A stretch of 64,000 nt of DNA from Balanoglossus misakiensis (Eukaryota; Hemichordata). Position 1 is the stretch's first letter; each line of letters starts with the position of its first letter. This document shows positions 1 through 11,812 of the stretch, one piece after another. Under the pieces are notes generated by a model. That model was not told where the DNA came from and made no database searches. It saw only the letters and a program-made list of their open reading frames with translations. Position numbers and translations under genes: made by a program. The stretch lies in the NCBI GenBank assembly GCA_040954595.2, contig CM082576.2:9672001-9736000 (forward strand). Reading direction: 5' to 3'.

Positions 1-120
1 ACTCCCCAAGTTAATGGAACGAAAGTAACAGAGTCCCCCCAAGGAGCCGGAAACTGTCAAGGGAAGCTTCTTGGCCGTGAACACAACGGTGACGCTCCAG
101 TTGAGGTTGCTGGAAATTGA
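1..120 (+). CDS. Possible 3' end of the last exon of an upstream gene (partial)
   Basis: Frame 1 is open from the window edge to a TGA at 118-120, giving 39 residues that start TPQVNGTKVTE and end VEVAGN. The stretch has balanced base composition, whereas the following kilobase is strongly AT-rich, as expected for a coding end followed by a 3' UTR. The other two plus frames close within the first 30 bases, and the minus frames are interrupted. An AATAAA at 1361-1366 could be the polyadenylation signal. The residues are polar and low in complexity and match no family I recognise. The open frame is short enough to occur by chance, so this is only a candidate. Confidence 0.35.
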   Translation, partial: TPQVNGTKVTESPQGAGNCQGKLLGREHNGDAPVEVAGN

Positions 121-733
121 TGGTGTGACTACCAGGCAAGATTAGAATGGAAAGTGCGACGACAGAAAATAATCAAGATGTGATGCGCGGTCATCGTTCA
201 GAACTTCCATACTACTTGTAACAGTGTGGGTATAATGAGTAGAATTTATTAAGTTCGCTGATGTCATATTTGAAGAAATTGTTGTTTTTAAAATGACTCT
301 GACTGCAGTGTGTTCACTTTTCAATAGCTTTATTTTGAAAATTTTACAAATTCCCAAGGAGTTTTCCTTCTTCCATGAATGGTCTTATCTTCCAATTCTT
401 TCTGAATCGTGTTTTGGCTCAGGATAAATTGTATTTTTCAATTTACAAAACCCCAAAAGTTCACTGCAGTGCAAATCAAAGGCCCAGCCCAGACACACAA
501 CTATGAAGTGTGTCAGGTCGCCTGTGGTATATCCAGTCTTTACAGATTGAAATGTATCAAGAATGACAGATTTTGTTTGTTTTTTAAACTGAGACTGAGA
601 GCCCAGTAGATATATATAGGACAGTTTTCTATAGCATCGAATTCAAGATTGGTATTCGTATAGCTACAGTGAGTTAGTGTCAAATGTTGAATGCACTTCA
701 ATGAATACAGACATTTTTCCATTGGATTCTAGG

Positions 734-753
734 TACACACACACACACACACA
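734..753. repeat. (AC)n microsatellite
   Basis: About ten uninterrupted AC units lie in AT-rich non-coding DNA. Confidence 0.9.
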
Positions 754-2963
754 GGGAACCCTGAATAGTATAGTAAACAAGTTTATCTGAAATTCAGGAT
801 AAAACATTTAGAATTTACTGTCATTGTGTGAAGATCTTAGGACCATTTTCTTACTTTTACAAATGATTTGGATATTTACTGATTAAGTCTTTCCTTCACA
901 CAAAAAAAAAACTTATTGCGGGTTTATGAGGTTTCTGTATTAATATGTTTCTGGGTAATTTTATGGATTTGTATATATTTTCATGATGTGATACAAGGAA
1001 TGCTTTGATTTTACTATGAAAACTTTACAGCTTCACCGTGCACTTCCAAGTTTACTGAACGGGTTTCTGTGATTTTTTTCAACAAAACTTCCGGAATTTT
1101 CTTTTTTTACCATTTAAGCATTGGTTTAAGAAATCTTACATTACTTAACAGTTATTTTTTAACTTGACCAGTTTCCAGCATGTCACCACTGTACATAGTA
1201 ACACCATTGATTGATTGATGCTAATTTACATAAATTACATGAATAACTCGAAGCCCCGAATGTTACCTTCCATGTAAACCAACTCATGCTGCATCAACAG
1301 AAGCCACGTCTCAGTCAGTCTACTGACTTTACTGTCTCACAACAGGTACACCAAGCTTCAAATAAAATCACCATCCCCACAGCAGTGCTTTAATTCACAC
1401 AGGTTTTATCCACCCTGCATCACGCCCAAGTTACTCTTCACCAACCCACCCGTTTCAAGCCGTTTGATAAACCCACCCACCCAGACATATATCTGATACA
1501 TTCCCCTCGTAACATCCCACCACACACACTCAATAGGTATCTGCATCCCTAACATCCCAGACATTGCCCACCCATACATGCTTTGCAAGCAAAGTCTCCA
1601 TGCATGTCAACCGTTGAACTGATCCACTGGAGATTTTAGTTCCCGGCACCTTGAACAAATTGTTCAAATTCAACTGTTTTATGTTCATGATTTTTCTCAG
1701 TTTCTGTATAAAAATTACATTTTACATATCAAAGAATACATAATGTCCTTCTTTTCTGCCTGTATCAAACCTTGATGTGAAACAAAGATATAATATCTAT
1801 GGTGAAGTCTTTTACTTTTTGATCAGAAAAATGATGTCTATATTTTACTTGTACCTGTTCAGTACATATACATGTATATGTTTTTCTGGGCGAGAATAAC
1901 AAAAAAATCATTCCACCTTGATTTTATGTTTTGCCCAAAAGAAGTTATCTTATTTGTAAGAGTACAACTGTATCTTGTATATCTGTGTTCAATTTTTTGT
2001 TGATTACATCCATTGATGTGTTTCGACTTCTCATCTAATTTGATGGTGAAAGATTTTAAGTGTACAAGTATATGTTTGTAGTTTAGAGGAAGACTCTGAA
2101 AATATGACAAGTGCAACATTAAATCTATGCATGTTACGTGAAAACAATTTATCCAGTTTAGTGTTTGTCTTGAGAAAACTCTCGTCTTTTGTACTCAGCT
2201 GTTGTTTCTTCTTAATACTCAGAATTGTGCATATTACAGAAAAGAGAAATCTCTTGTCAATATGGCAACATTGAAATCCGACTTAGCATTTTGTGATCAG
2301 CAATTTTTGGGGCTTGTTGACTGAAAAAAAGGTAAATGTGTAATGATGTGGCAATTAAAAAAAATGATTCTGTTCATATCTGCCGCAATAGGGTCTTTGT
2401 GCCTTTGTGATTTCGTAGCTGATGTCAACTTGACCAAAAATAAAAAATTTCATTGATGTAATGCAAAATGTGTGGCAATTATAATTCATGTATACACAAT
2501 AACTGCATGCACGCGTGTGCATGTCATCACTCACTCTAATAAATCAGATCGAAGCTCTGTTCGAATATGTTTCTCACTGAGGCACAATGGCATATGTACA
2601 ACAGTATGATTAGCGCAGAATTGTGGTGTAAGACGCCACCTGTGTTCCAAACACTCATACACTTTTGTTTTTAATAGTACATAGTGGTTGACATTATCAA
2701 TGATCTTTTTCTGATAAGTTGTTTCCTTTGAAGGCCCTTTATAAATCATTGTAGAATAAATATTTGAGGACTGCCATCCATCAAAATCGTTGAATGGAAT
2801 GATGTAATACTCTCACCTGAAGTAACTCCATGGTACAAATCAGAGTGAATCATGGGATATTCCTAGTACTGTACAATCCTCCTTGTACATCGACTATGAT
2901 GTAAGAGGCGAGGGGGGGGGGAGAGAAAAGTCAAAACAAATTGATTACTGCTTTTCAAGGATG

Positions 2964-2969
2964 TTTATT
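2964..2969 (-). terminator. Candidate UBR7 polyadenylation signal
   Basis: TTTATT on the plus strand reads AATAAA on the minus strand, about 950 bases beyond the UBR7 stop codon. It is the first canonical signal I noticed downstream of the gene. A nearer variant signal cannot be excluded. Confidence 0.35.
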
Positions 2970-3922
2970 CAAAATAGCGCACTAAGTACACCGCTTTGAA
3001 AGCTATAAATGCACCCAACATATCGCTGCACGTTTTGTTTCAGTGGTTTCATGGACAGTGTCAAAATTCAAGACGTTATAACGACAATTTAACATACAGC
3101 TCTCTGCCAAAGGAAGTCGTATATTGACGACTGTCCAAAACAACGGGATATCATAAAAACAAACATAGGCAAGTGGTAAACAAGAATGGATGTGCCCGTA
3201 GGTAAAAATAATTCAGTGAAACTAAACAGAACACAGTGCAGTGCAATATTCATATTTGTTTGCATAAATTACCAGTAATAACTCCAGCTAATTTTCACAG
3301 TAACCCGAGCCCATTCATAAGGTTGAAAGATAACATTACATGTGTATTACATAAAATGTATTCCACTTTGTACTTTTGCCCTGTTACACATAAAACGTTT
3401 TTTTTAAAAATAAATTTTGATCAAATTCAACTTGACAAAAACACATCTATTTCAAGAAGTATCCATAAAAACAACATGTAGACACGTGTACTTGCGTTTT
3501 CTACATTCAAATAAATGTGACAACCTCATCTCCTGTGGCTTTGCATCCAACATGGCAGTGTGTTCAACTGTATTATAAATAATGGGTTGGAAATCACTGG
3601 GTTAAACAAATCCCCCTGGCTTTCATTTTGCTGCAGGCGCTGAAAAGCGATGTAAATTCGCACATACATTCGATAAGACCTCATTATGTCAAGACAGCGC
3701 CCTCTGTACTGAACCATCCATTCCATATCCCCATTCCCACCAAACCCCCTTCCCTCCTGCATCTTTTTTTCATACTACCACCACCACCACCCACACCAAC
3801 ACCATCACCAATATCCAACTTTGTGACATGATCTCGTGACCTTCACAAAAGGTCATTCTAAATCACGGCATACAAGATATCGCCTGTGCGCGATCCAATC
3901 GCCACAATCTTTCGCTGTGGCT

Positions 3923-6900
3923 TCAGCGACAGAAATACTGAAACTGTGGTCCAGAGTCGACCCTCTGTCGTTTCCTCGCTTGCATGGTTTCAAAGAACTC
4001 GGCAATGTCTTCCTGTTTCACGACCTGCAAGATTGACAACCAAAACAAAAACACACAAAGGGTTACACAATGACCCAGAAGCTTCTGCAAAATCATGCGA
4101 AGAATCTCAACACCCCATTTGGCTCTCCCACTAACCAATACCCCTCCCTCCCCATCGTTCAGCCCGTTCACAATGTGGAACCAAAGCCCCACTAACTAGG
4201 AAAGGTGTAGGTTACCATTTTTTTTTCAAAAACAAATTGCTACATACCCTTCCTTGCTGCGCAAATGACTGCAAGTAATTCTTCAGTTCTGTTTTCATGT
4301 CATTGTAACCTATAAAAGGAAAAATCAGAATAATCTTGACTTTCTGGCGAGCAACAAGTTTGATCAAATCAGGCATTCGTCATGGCAGATTTTAATAGAT
4401 TTGAGCAGACTCTGACAACTTTCAACAACGTCTCAACTTGACACACCACCTCCAGAGGCAAGAAATCTTAACACTTACCATGTAAGACTTCCACTTGTTG
4501 CACACGATCCATACCCGAGAAAACCCTCATACCCTGTTCGTACTGGGACCCTGCAGCCTGGTTTGATTTGCCCTTCTCTTCGTAGAAACACACTGTGTCC
4601 GATTCCTCCAGCAGGAATGTGATGCACCTGTCTGTGTACATTTTCTGGGAGAGACAATGTGAAGTTAAAGTAGTGTCATTTGCGAGAATCGGTCCTGGCT
4701 GCACATTTCATTTGAAATTAATGCAAGATAATGATTCACACTGATCTAACTGGGAAACGTACTTTGACAAAGATCATGATCTAAACTAATTTGACATCAC
4801 AAATTTAACACACATGTACTTGGGACGTGATGACCAACTCAAAGACAGTCTTTGCTTAAGAAACTAAGATTCAAAGAGAAATCAACAAGAAACCTACCTG
4901 ACAATTTGTACAAGTACACAATTTCTTCCTCCACCCTTGTGGCCAGAACGTTGCGTGATTCCCAACTTTGACGTCTCTCTTTCTCAGCTCCTCTAATTTA
5001 CATACACTGGACCCCCTAGCACAGCCATCTGCAGTTTGAGCTGAGGTACCAGCTTCTTGGTTGTTTTCTCCCGTCTTCTCTGACGATTCCGCGTTTTGAG
5101 TTGAGTCACCCGCCTCCCTGCTTGGCTTGTCACTCGTCTGTCCTGGTGAGCCAGCATTTTGGGATGCAGTGACAACCCCTTTCTCGGTTTTATCGTTAGT
5201 GTCCGTTTTTTTGTCAGCGACTGAGGAATCAGTTGTTGTCTTCACGATACCATCGCCCTCATACTCAGACTGTTCCTGGTTGGCTTTGTTCCAATCTCCC
5301 TCCAACGTCTCTCTCCCATTGACACTGGGAGATGCATCTTCACCAAGAGCAGCCTCATTGCTATTCACCTGTGGGAAAATATCAATGTCAAATCAAAATC
5401 AGTACCATCCACCTAATCAATGTGCCATGGATAACTGACCTTTTTAGGGCTGTGGGGGGGGGGGGGGGTATTCAATGTCTTTGCGTGATTGACAGAGACA
5501 ATTTGCACATACATCAAAGTAACAGATACAAGTGAAACAGACCTTTCACATAATATTTCATTAGCAATTCAACTTTTCACAGATTAATAGCCATATGTTC
5601 AGCAAACACTTCGAAGGCAATTAAAGTGATAATGAACCGACAGTCCTGTGGGTCATAGGTGAAAGGTCAACCTACCTGTGCAGCCTCAGACTTCTCTTCC
5701 TTGGTGGCCGTGGCTTGTGACGTGCAGGGCAGGCTTCCACTCGCAGGCTCTGGAACACTTCCCACATCCACAGGAGCTGTTGTCTCTTCCTTGATCACTT
5801 TGGTCTGCATTGCATCGCTGGCCGAGTATGCCCACAGGAAGTCGCACTTCTTCATGCAATCCTTGCAAATCATTTCTTGGTAGTCGAAGTGGTCTGGCGG
5901 TTGTGTGCCCAGATGCTGCGATAGAGAACAACCTTGATAAGCGAGAACGTCCTCGCTAGAATCCCGCTTGACATGCAACTCTCAGTCAGTAATATTTTGT
6001 CCTTCCTGTACATTTAACTTGCTAAGTATATTCATGTCTTCTTGTTGAATTTTACTACAATGTATTACAATGTACTATCAAATCTCTAGGAGGATGGATG
6101 GATGGTTAGGGGTAAATAATGTGGAACTGTCCTGCACTCCTTTGAACACAGAAAAATACCGTGCCTGTCTATGGGTACGTTCCAAAGATTTGAAAACACT
6201 GTAGAGTGTCCATGTACGTAGAGCAGAGGTCAGATGAGAAATGTACATTGACTGAACAAGTGAATAAATAATACTTACCCTGCCATGAAACCAGTCTTCA
6301 CACAGAATGCACTGGATCATTTCATCTTCAGTCTGCAATAAACAATCAACGTGACAAAATTGGTCAAACCTGTAAATCAAATGGACCATGTCATCTCAAG
6401 AAAACTGAGTGAAATCCAATTTTGAAAAATAAAAGCAAAGAAGAGCTTTCCCAATTTACTGTAATAACTTACATTTTTTTCTGGACTTTGTTAAGTTTGA
6501 TAGCCGTGATCACAACCTCAGTAAGAAAACATCATGCATTGTACTATAGTCAAGCATGGTCAACATAAACTGACTACACATGTATGCATTACTTACATCA
6601 TCTTCCGGGTCAGGGTAAGGCCTGTTACAGATACAATAGACTCCTCTGAAATTCTGGTTGTACTCATTATCGGCATTCACAGCTGCTTTGTTCTGAAGTA
6701 TAGACAAGACCTAGAGTTCACACTGAATACAGATTCACAGTTCATTTGTTAAAGTTTTGCTGATGGAAGGGTTAATCGGGCCATTCAGACTGTGACGTTT
6801 CTGTCAATGAGACCGTATGCAGAGAAATCTGTTCTACTGTTACTATGATCTGTTATACACTGTACATGCTTATTACTACTATTTCTCGAGAATTTTTTTT

Positions 6901-8488
6901 AGCAGACAGGCATAATCACTTTCTGGTCAAAGATGTATTTCAGGAGTAAGCTTGCATAACAGTGATGACACTCGCACGGTGTTACACAACTTAAGATCTT
7001 ACAGTTTGTGATCATATTGATTACTCACTGGGTAGAATTTACAAGTCAGGTTTGCAAACTTGCCATTTCCACAGTCACATCTGAAGTTTCTGTAAGGGAA
7101 GAAAGTAAAATTTACCATGGAGGAAAACAAGTTTTATGAGAGTTCTTTTTCTGCAGAATAGTTTCATTTCAGATATTTTATGCATTGATGTGAAAAGCAG
7201 ATTACATTTTGGGCCAAATGGGGATGATACATCAAACCTAAAATAATAGCCTACTGTACGTAAAGACAGTCGGTGGAAGGGTTACTCTCCAATGTAAACT
7301 GTAAAGACAGTCACTATCCAAATGAAATATTGGAACAAATAATATATGTTTTCCATTTCCCAATATTGGAAAAATAAGTTTATTCAAGACATACCATTCT
7401 GGCTAGTTTGTGTTCATTTCCCCTTATATTTCAATACATCAAAACTGAAGCAAATAAGCAATCACGACACACATCAGATCTGCATTTATATCAGATCACG
7501 ACCAGTATCAGTAAACAGACAATATGTTGAACTTCAGAGAAGATCAAAAAGATGATGATCATGTTGAATATCCATCACATAATTTATCAAATACTACTGT
7601 CAAGTGAGGCTACGAGATTTACATTTCTTGATAGGAATGTATGAACACTCAGCTGTCTTGTATACCTTTTAGTGTACATTTCCACTAACTCGTGGCCTTC
7701 GTGACAGTCGTAACTACACGCCAAACATATTCCAGCTGGTTCCATATCTGGTGTGATGCATGTTGTGCAGGCATACAAAGCCTGGCGCCCTACCATACCC
7801 TGTGACAGATAAAACACAAAACTTGCATCAGTAACTGTATGTCTTTTAATTGACAATACTTTAATACTCTGAACATGGGTGTCTATGCCCCCCCCCCCTT
7901 TCCATACTCTGGTGATGCATCTATGGTGCATCATGCATCATTTCCAGAAAAACAATCAGTGTATTCATTACATCAACACACCATGCATGGTGTGTTGATG
8001 TAATGAATTAGCTGATTGTTATGCACCATTCATTAGACGCCATCTTATTCTGGGGGGGGGGACTTCAATCATGCAGATACGTTTGCGTTTGGTACAGTAT
8101 TTACACTGTTGTTTCCCTTATGTGCTTAACAACCAGCTCGTGTCGTTTCGTATTATTATTTAGAAGCTGGGAACATTCGGGGAGGGGGACAGGAATTCCT
8201 GTTATATCACCCAGTCTTATTCGGAGTCCTACGAAACCCTACATTGTCATTAGCAACATCACAGCAAAGCACCCTCTAAAACAACGGTCAGATATCATTT
8301 GATCCAGTCTACTCATTAAAACGTAGGTTTGCTTTTCATACTTGACCGTAAGTACAGTATTTTTCGTCGCTGCCACCAAGCACGGCATTTGCTTCGTCTT
8401 CAAGAAACTGATCTTCCTCAAGAACATCCAACATAGAAACGCCTTCATCTTCCCCGCCACTGGCTACCACCTGCTTTCCTTCCGCCAT
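3923..8488 (-). CDS. UBR7: UBR7, UBR-box and PHD-finger E3 ubiquitin ligase (complete, 10 coding exons)
   Basis: UBR7 is a putative N-recognin-type E3 ubiquitin ligase, also reported to ubiquitinate histone H2B through its PHD finger. Coding exons read on the minus strand: 8488-8342, 7799-7666, 7089-7029, 6692-6597, 6332-6279, 5915-5676, 5368-4898, 4644-4479, 4309-4248, 4024-3923. All have AG acceptors and GT donors and all phases agree, giving about 510 residues; the human protein has about 425. The excess lies in an acidic Ser/Thr/Glu-rich linker, residues 190-360. The N-terminus (MAEGKQ, then MLDVLEED) matches the family. The UBR zinc box is at about residues 44-114 (LYACTTC, ICLACSYDCHEGHE, NFRCDCGN). 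The PHD-like finger is at about 133-188 (YCICNRPYPDPEDD, QCILCEDWFHGR, CKDCMKKC). The C-terminus keeps the family block WPQGWRKKLCTC, DRVQQVE and the KRQRVD tail ending FQYFCR. No break is seen. Its 5' end faces the PPC-domain gene. Confidence 0.95.
7951..8020. repeat. 70 bp near-perfect palindrome in UBR7 intron 1
   Basis: The inner 46 bp (7963-8008) form a perfect palindrome with no spacer, centred on ATGCAT. Outer 9 bp arms (7951-7959 and 8012-8020) also pair, separated from the inner arms by three mismatched positions. It would fold into a cruciform, or in RNA into an almost loopless hairpin. Confidence 0.9.
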
Positions 8489-8813
8489 CTTCTCTCACTC
8501 AGCAAGATTTACAACCCCCTAGCAAAGTGGTTATTTAATTAGTCATAAATGTGTCAACGTGAAAATGTATCGATCTTGTCACGTATATCAGTCATAATCT
8601 GGTATGGACTGAGAACCACTACACGCGAACTTATTAAACGGGTTTCTTTTGGATGTGCTGTTAGTAATCAACGATCAGCGAATCTGAGAGACCTTGAAAA
8701 AATCCAAGGACTTAGGGTGGTCAATTCATCAGTAAACATACACGCGTGGATTGAACGACGTCTCGAAAGTTGAATAATAATATCAGAATAGCGGTTGCCA
8801 TTGCAAGCCTAAA
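8489..8813. promoter_or_regulatory. Bidirectional promoter between UBR7 and the PPC-domain gene
   Basis: The two start codons face away from each other and are only about 325 bp apart, so both promoters must lie here or in the first UTRs. I see no TATA box at a suitable place. A GCCATT motif (YY1-like) lies close to the plus-strand start at about 8797. The shared-promoter role is inferred from geometry. Confidence 0.6.
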
Positions 8814-9694
8814 ATGTCGCAAAAGACACCGTCGGATAGCCTCAAGAGACAGGGAGAGGAGCCAGAACAAGCAGATAAAAGCAAAAACAGGAAGAATGTG
8901 GTACGGTAACTCATGGCCCCATAGGTAACTCTTTGCTGTGTACCTCGAGCATGGCAGTATAATTAACCTGCATAACTCTATCTGTTTTTGTTTTTTTTTT
9001 TAATTTTTCAACCACACCACACCAAGCTAGACAGTTCATCAAAGTCCACTGGTGTGTTATGCATTCCGACTTGGACCGGGAGAGGAGATAAGGAGTACTC
9101 TTTTGAAGTTTGTTGAGGACTACAAGTTAAGCGCCGCTTTTGTGATGACCTGCGTTGGAAGTGTTACCAAGGCAACCATTAGGCTGGCCAATGTTGATGC
9201 AGCAAGGAAAAATGAGGTAAACTTCACAGAAGTATCTGCATATACACATAAATACTACAACTTAAATAATACAGATAGCATTCTTGCAAGGGTATGATAG
9301 ATCTGTGTGTGTTACCTGCATATTTTTATGTGTGTAAAACAATTTCAAACAATTAGCATTGGTCAGTGTGGTCAGTCTTTCAGCATTAGAATGTGCATTT
9401 TTACCAAAGGGGGCTGCTACACTGAAGTCTACTCTGTTTCCATTTCAGATCGTCCAATTGAATGAGAGATTTGAGATTGTGTCTTTGGTTGGCACCTTAT
9501 CCGACGGTGGGCACCTGCACATCAGTCTATCTGATAAAAACGGGAAGACAGTTGGAGGCCATGTGGTGGGTGGATTGGAAGTGTTCACCACTGCCGAAAT
9601 TGTGATTGGCCAGCTGAGCAACATGGTATTTGAACGTGAAATGGATGATAGAACAGGGTTCAAGGAATTGGTCGTGAAAGCTTTAGACAACTGA
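8814..9694 (+). CDS. PPC/DUF296-domain protein (3 coding exons)
   Basis: Coding exons are 8814-8900, 9031-9216 and 9449-9694, about 172 residues with TGA at 9692. The PPC (DUF296) fold is best known from plant AT-hook (AHL) proteins, where it makes trimers and mediates protein contacts; prokaryotes have stand-alone copies. Seen here are FRLGPGEEIRSTLLKFVE and AAFVMTCVGSVTKATIRLA at about residues 42-80. These are followed by FEIVSLVGTLSDGGHLHISL (99-118), GGHVVGGLEV and TTAEIVIGQL (to about 147). The basic, polar N-terminal 35 residues (KRQGEEP, KSKNRKN) are not a classical AT-hook. The exon 2 acceptor at 9029-9030 is my choice because it joins in phase with the GTG|gtacgg donor; a second donor at 8906 is possible. 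Exons 2 and 3 are firm. Function in animals is unclear to me. An AATAAA at 10046-10051 may end the transcript. Confidence 0.88.
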
Positions 9695-11725
9695 GTAGCA
9701 TACGCAGACATGCCGAATTGTGTGGTAAAAGTATGTGCAAAAATATCTTTAAAAACACACACACACAAACCATAATGCTTCACAGTTTTCTGTTACAGAA
9801 ACATGTTAAACTATCATTTTGCTGTGGCTCTGTTTTCCAGTCAAGTCACAGTTTTAACCACGGGCCATGTTTAACAAAACTGTGAGGGCGCTGTGTACAG
9901 AAAATGGTCGCATTTCCCCATTTCTGTACATGTGGGTAGGAAATGTGTACTGCCTTTACACATCTAGCTAAATTAGTTTATCTAACATGCTAGCTAAGAG
10001 GACACGTTTTACAGTAGAGTGCAGCACAGACGAAAGAAATGATTCAATAAAACAAAATTGAACTGAGCAGTAGAAGACAAAAACTAAGAATATATAAAAT
10101 GAGAGTAGAATAAATGTAGTAAAAAAGTGGGACAAATATGACATGATCTGGTGAATAATGACCACTGGATTAAAAGTGTAACCTGTCAAAGCCGATAAGA
10201 CTTGTGTCTCTATGACGCAAATTGAAAGGAAGATTGAATACAGCTGGTACAATGAACCGTGAGATCCGGCTTTATTGGCAGAAATTCCCTCTTCCTCATT
10301 CTGCGGGTCCACTATATTCTAGTTTTGATTTCTTATTATTTCTGTATTATTGGTGCAAGTTTTACACTTGGTATGTCGACGGATATTGTCTTTAATTGAA
10401 TCTAATGCACAGTAACCGAATAGAAGGGTGTATTCTATTCTGTAGTATTACATGTTATCTTAATTCTTCATCATCTCATAATATGACGTCGACCGCCACT
10501 GTAAAGTTTCGCACACAAATTAGGCCGTCCATTCTTCATTCTTAAATTAGGCCATTCATTCTCCGTGAAATGAATACGCAATTGATATTATACGCAGAAA
10601 ATGTTAGTATACCGCCCTGATTCCATCAAAGTTTATTGTCCAGCAGGAAGCTACGTAAATTATAGCCGCGTTCAGTTCTGGCATGAAGTGACGGATGAGG
10701 GCGCGATAAAACTGGTGGTCATCACGTAGCAGTGCGAGTAAAATTGAATGATACGCCGCAGTAGACAGTCCGAAGACATGTAGACAGACTGTTAACGGTT
10801 ATCTTCCTACGAGTTATTTCTGAACTTGGTTAATATTACCCAAATCAGAGAACACTGCGAGTAATAACGCTTTCTGTTATCATAGATACAGCCTCGACAC
10901 TTCAGGAAGTGTGCGGCCGTCCCGCTGGCCATTGAATTGGCAATTAGTGACTTTTCACAGAGTGGTAGCGTAGCGTAAAGACACTCCATTTTGTCCACAA
11001 CAGACACGATTAGCTCTGTATTTCCGGTAATGAGGTGGATTGTCAGATGGTTGCGTGATCAACAGGCGGTTTTCTCCATCGGAAAAGCGACCACGAAGAT
11101 CTAGGTATCTCGGAGCAGTAGAACCACTTGGGCGACTGCTTGAAGCTGCCGTTTTACTCAAGACACGTATCGGTATCTTTAGGAGCACCAGTCAGCCGAC
11201 CGCAAGAAAATCATTTTGGCGTCGAGAAAAATGAAGAAGACGGCCATTCACCGGTCATAAATGCAAATTACCATGGAAAGTGGAGATCGAGCCAGTCATA
11301 ATTAAGTTTTCGCTTTTGCGGCCACACGAAAAAAAGTTGCGCCCGCCACATCCAGTGGTCATTAAAAGAGTTGGACACACCATTTAAACCATATATGGGC
11401 ATTTGTCAATTAGAGGGGGTTGTAATCCTTTAAGGCCGGGTGCGGCAAGGTCAAGGACCAAGATTAGTTCAAGTTAACATGGGTATAAATCATGTCTTGT
11501 CTGTATTAAGGGATAAACGGTGATGGATATTCTCTTCAACGAATAAGCTCCCTGTTCATCAAAAAAGACGTCATTATTTCCTATTTATCATTTTAACATA
11601 ACTATATATCAGACGACAAGGAAAGGTCACAGCAAATCGTGCGAGGGCAGTTGAGTTTTCTATGGTTTCTTCCGACTGTGTTTCACGCCAATGTGACCAT
11701 ATCACACCTTGCTTCTTGTACAAGC

Positions 11726-11745
11726 TCATCGCTCATCATCATCAT

Positions 11746-11795
<50 letters not shown>

Positions 11796-11812
11796 AGCTC
11801 ATCATCATCATC
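11726..11812. repeat. (ATC)n/(ACC)n microsatellite
   Basis: A run of CAT and CAC triplets, interrupted once near the end by AAGCTC. It produces artificial poly-His, poly-Ser and poly-Asp reading frames that should not be annotated as proteins. Confidence 0.95.

Larger units (their letters stand above)
121..3922. other. AT-rich stretch between convergent gene ends
   Basis: No convincing coding exon is seen. The left part may be the 3' UTR of the gene ending at 120 (AATAAA at 1361-1366). The right part is probably the UBR7 3' UTR on the minus strand, with a minus-strand AATAAA (TTTATT at 2964-2969). It also holds an (AC)n run at 734-753 and a G10 run at 2912-2921. Confidence 0.5.

Noticed and set aside
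4871-5368. 165-residue minus-strand frame as a separate protein
   Set aside because: It is the acidic-linker exon of UBR7 plus read-through into the next intron.
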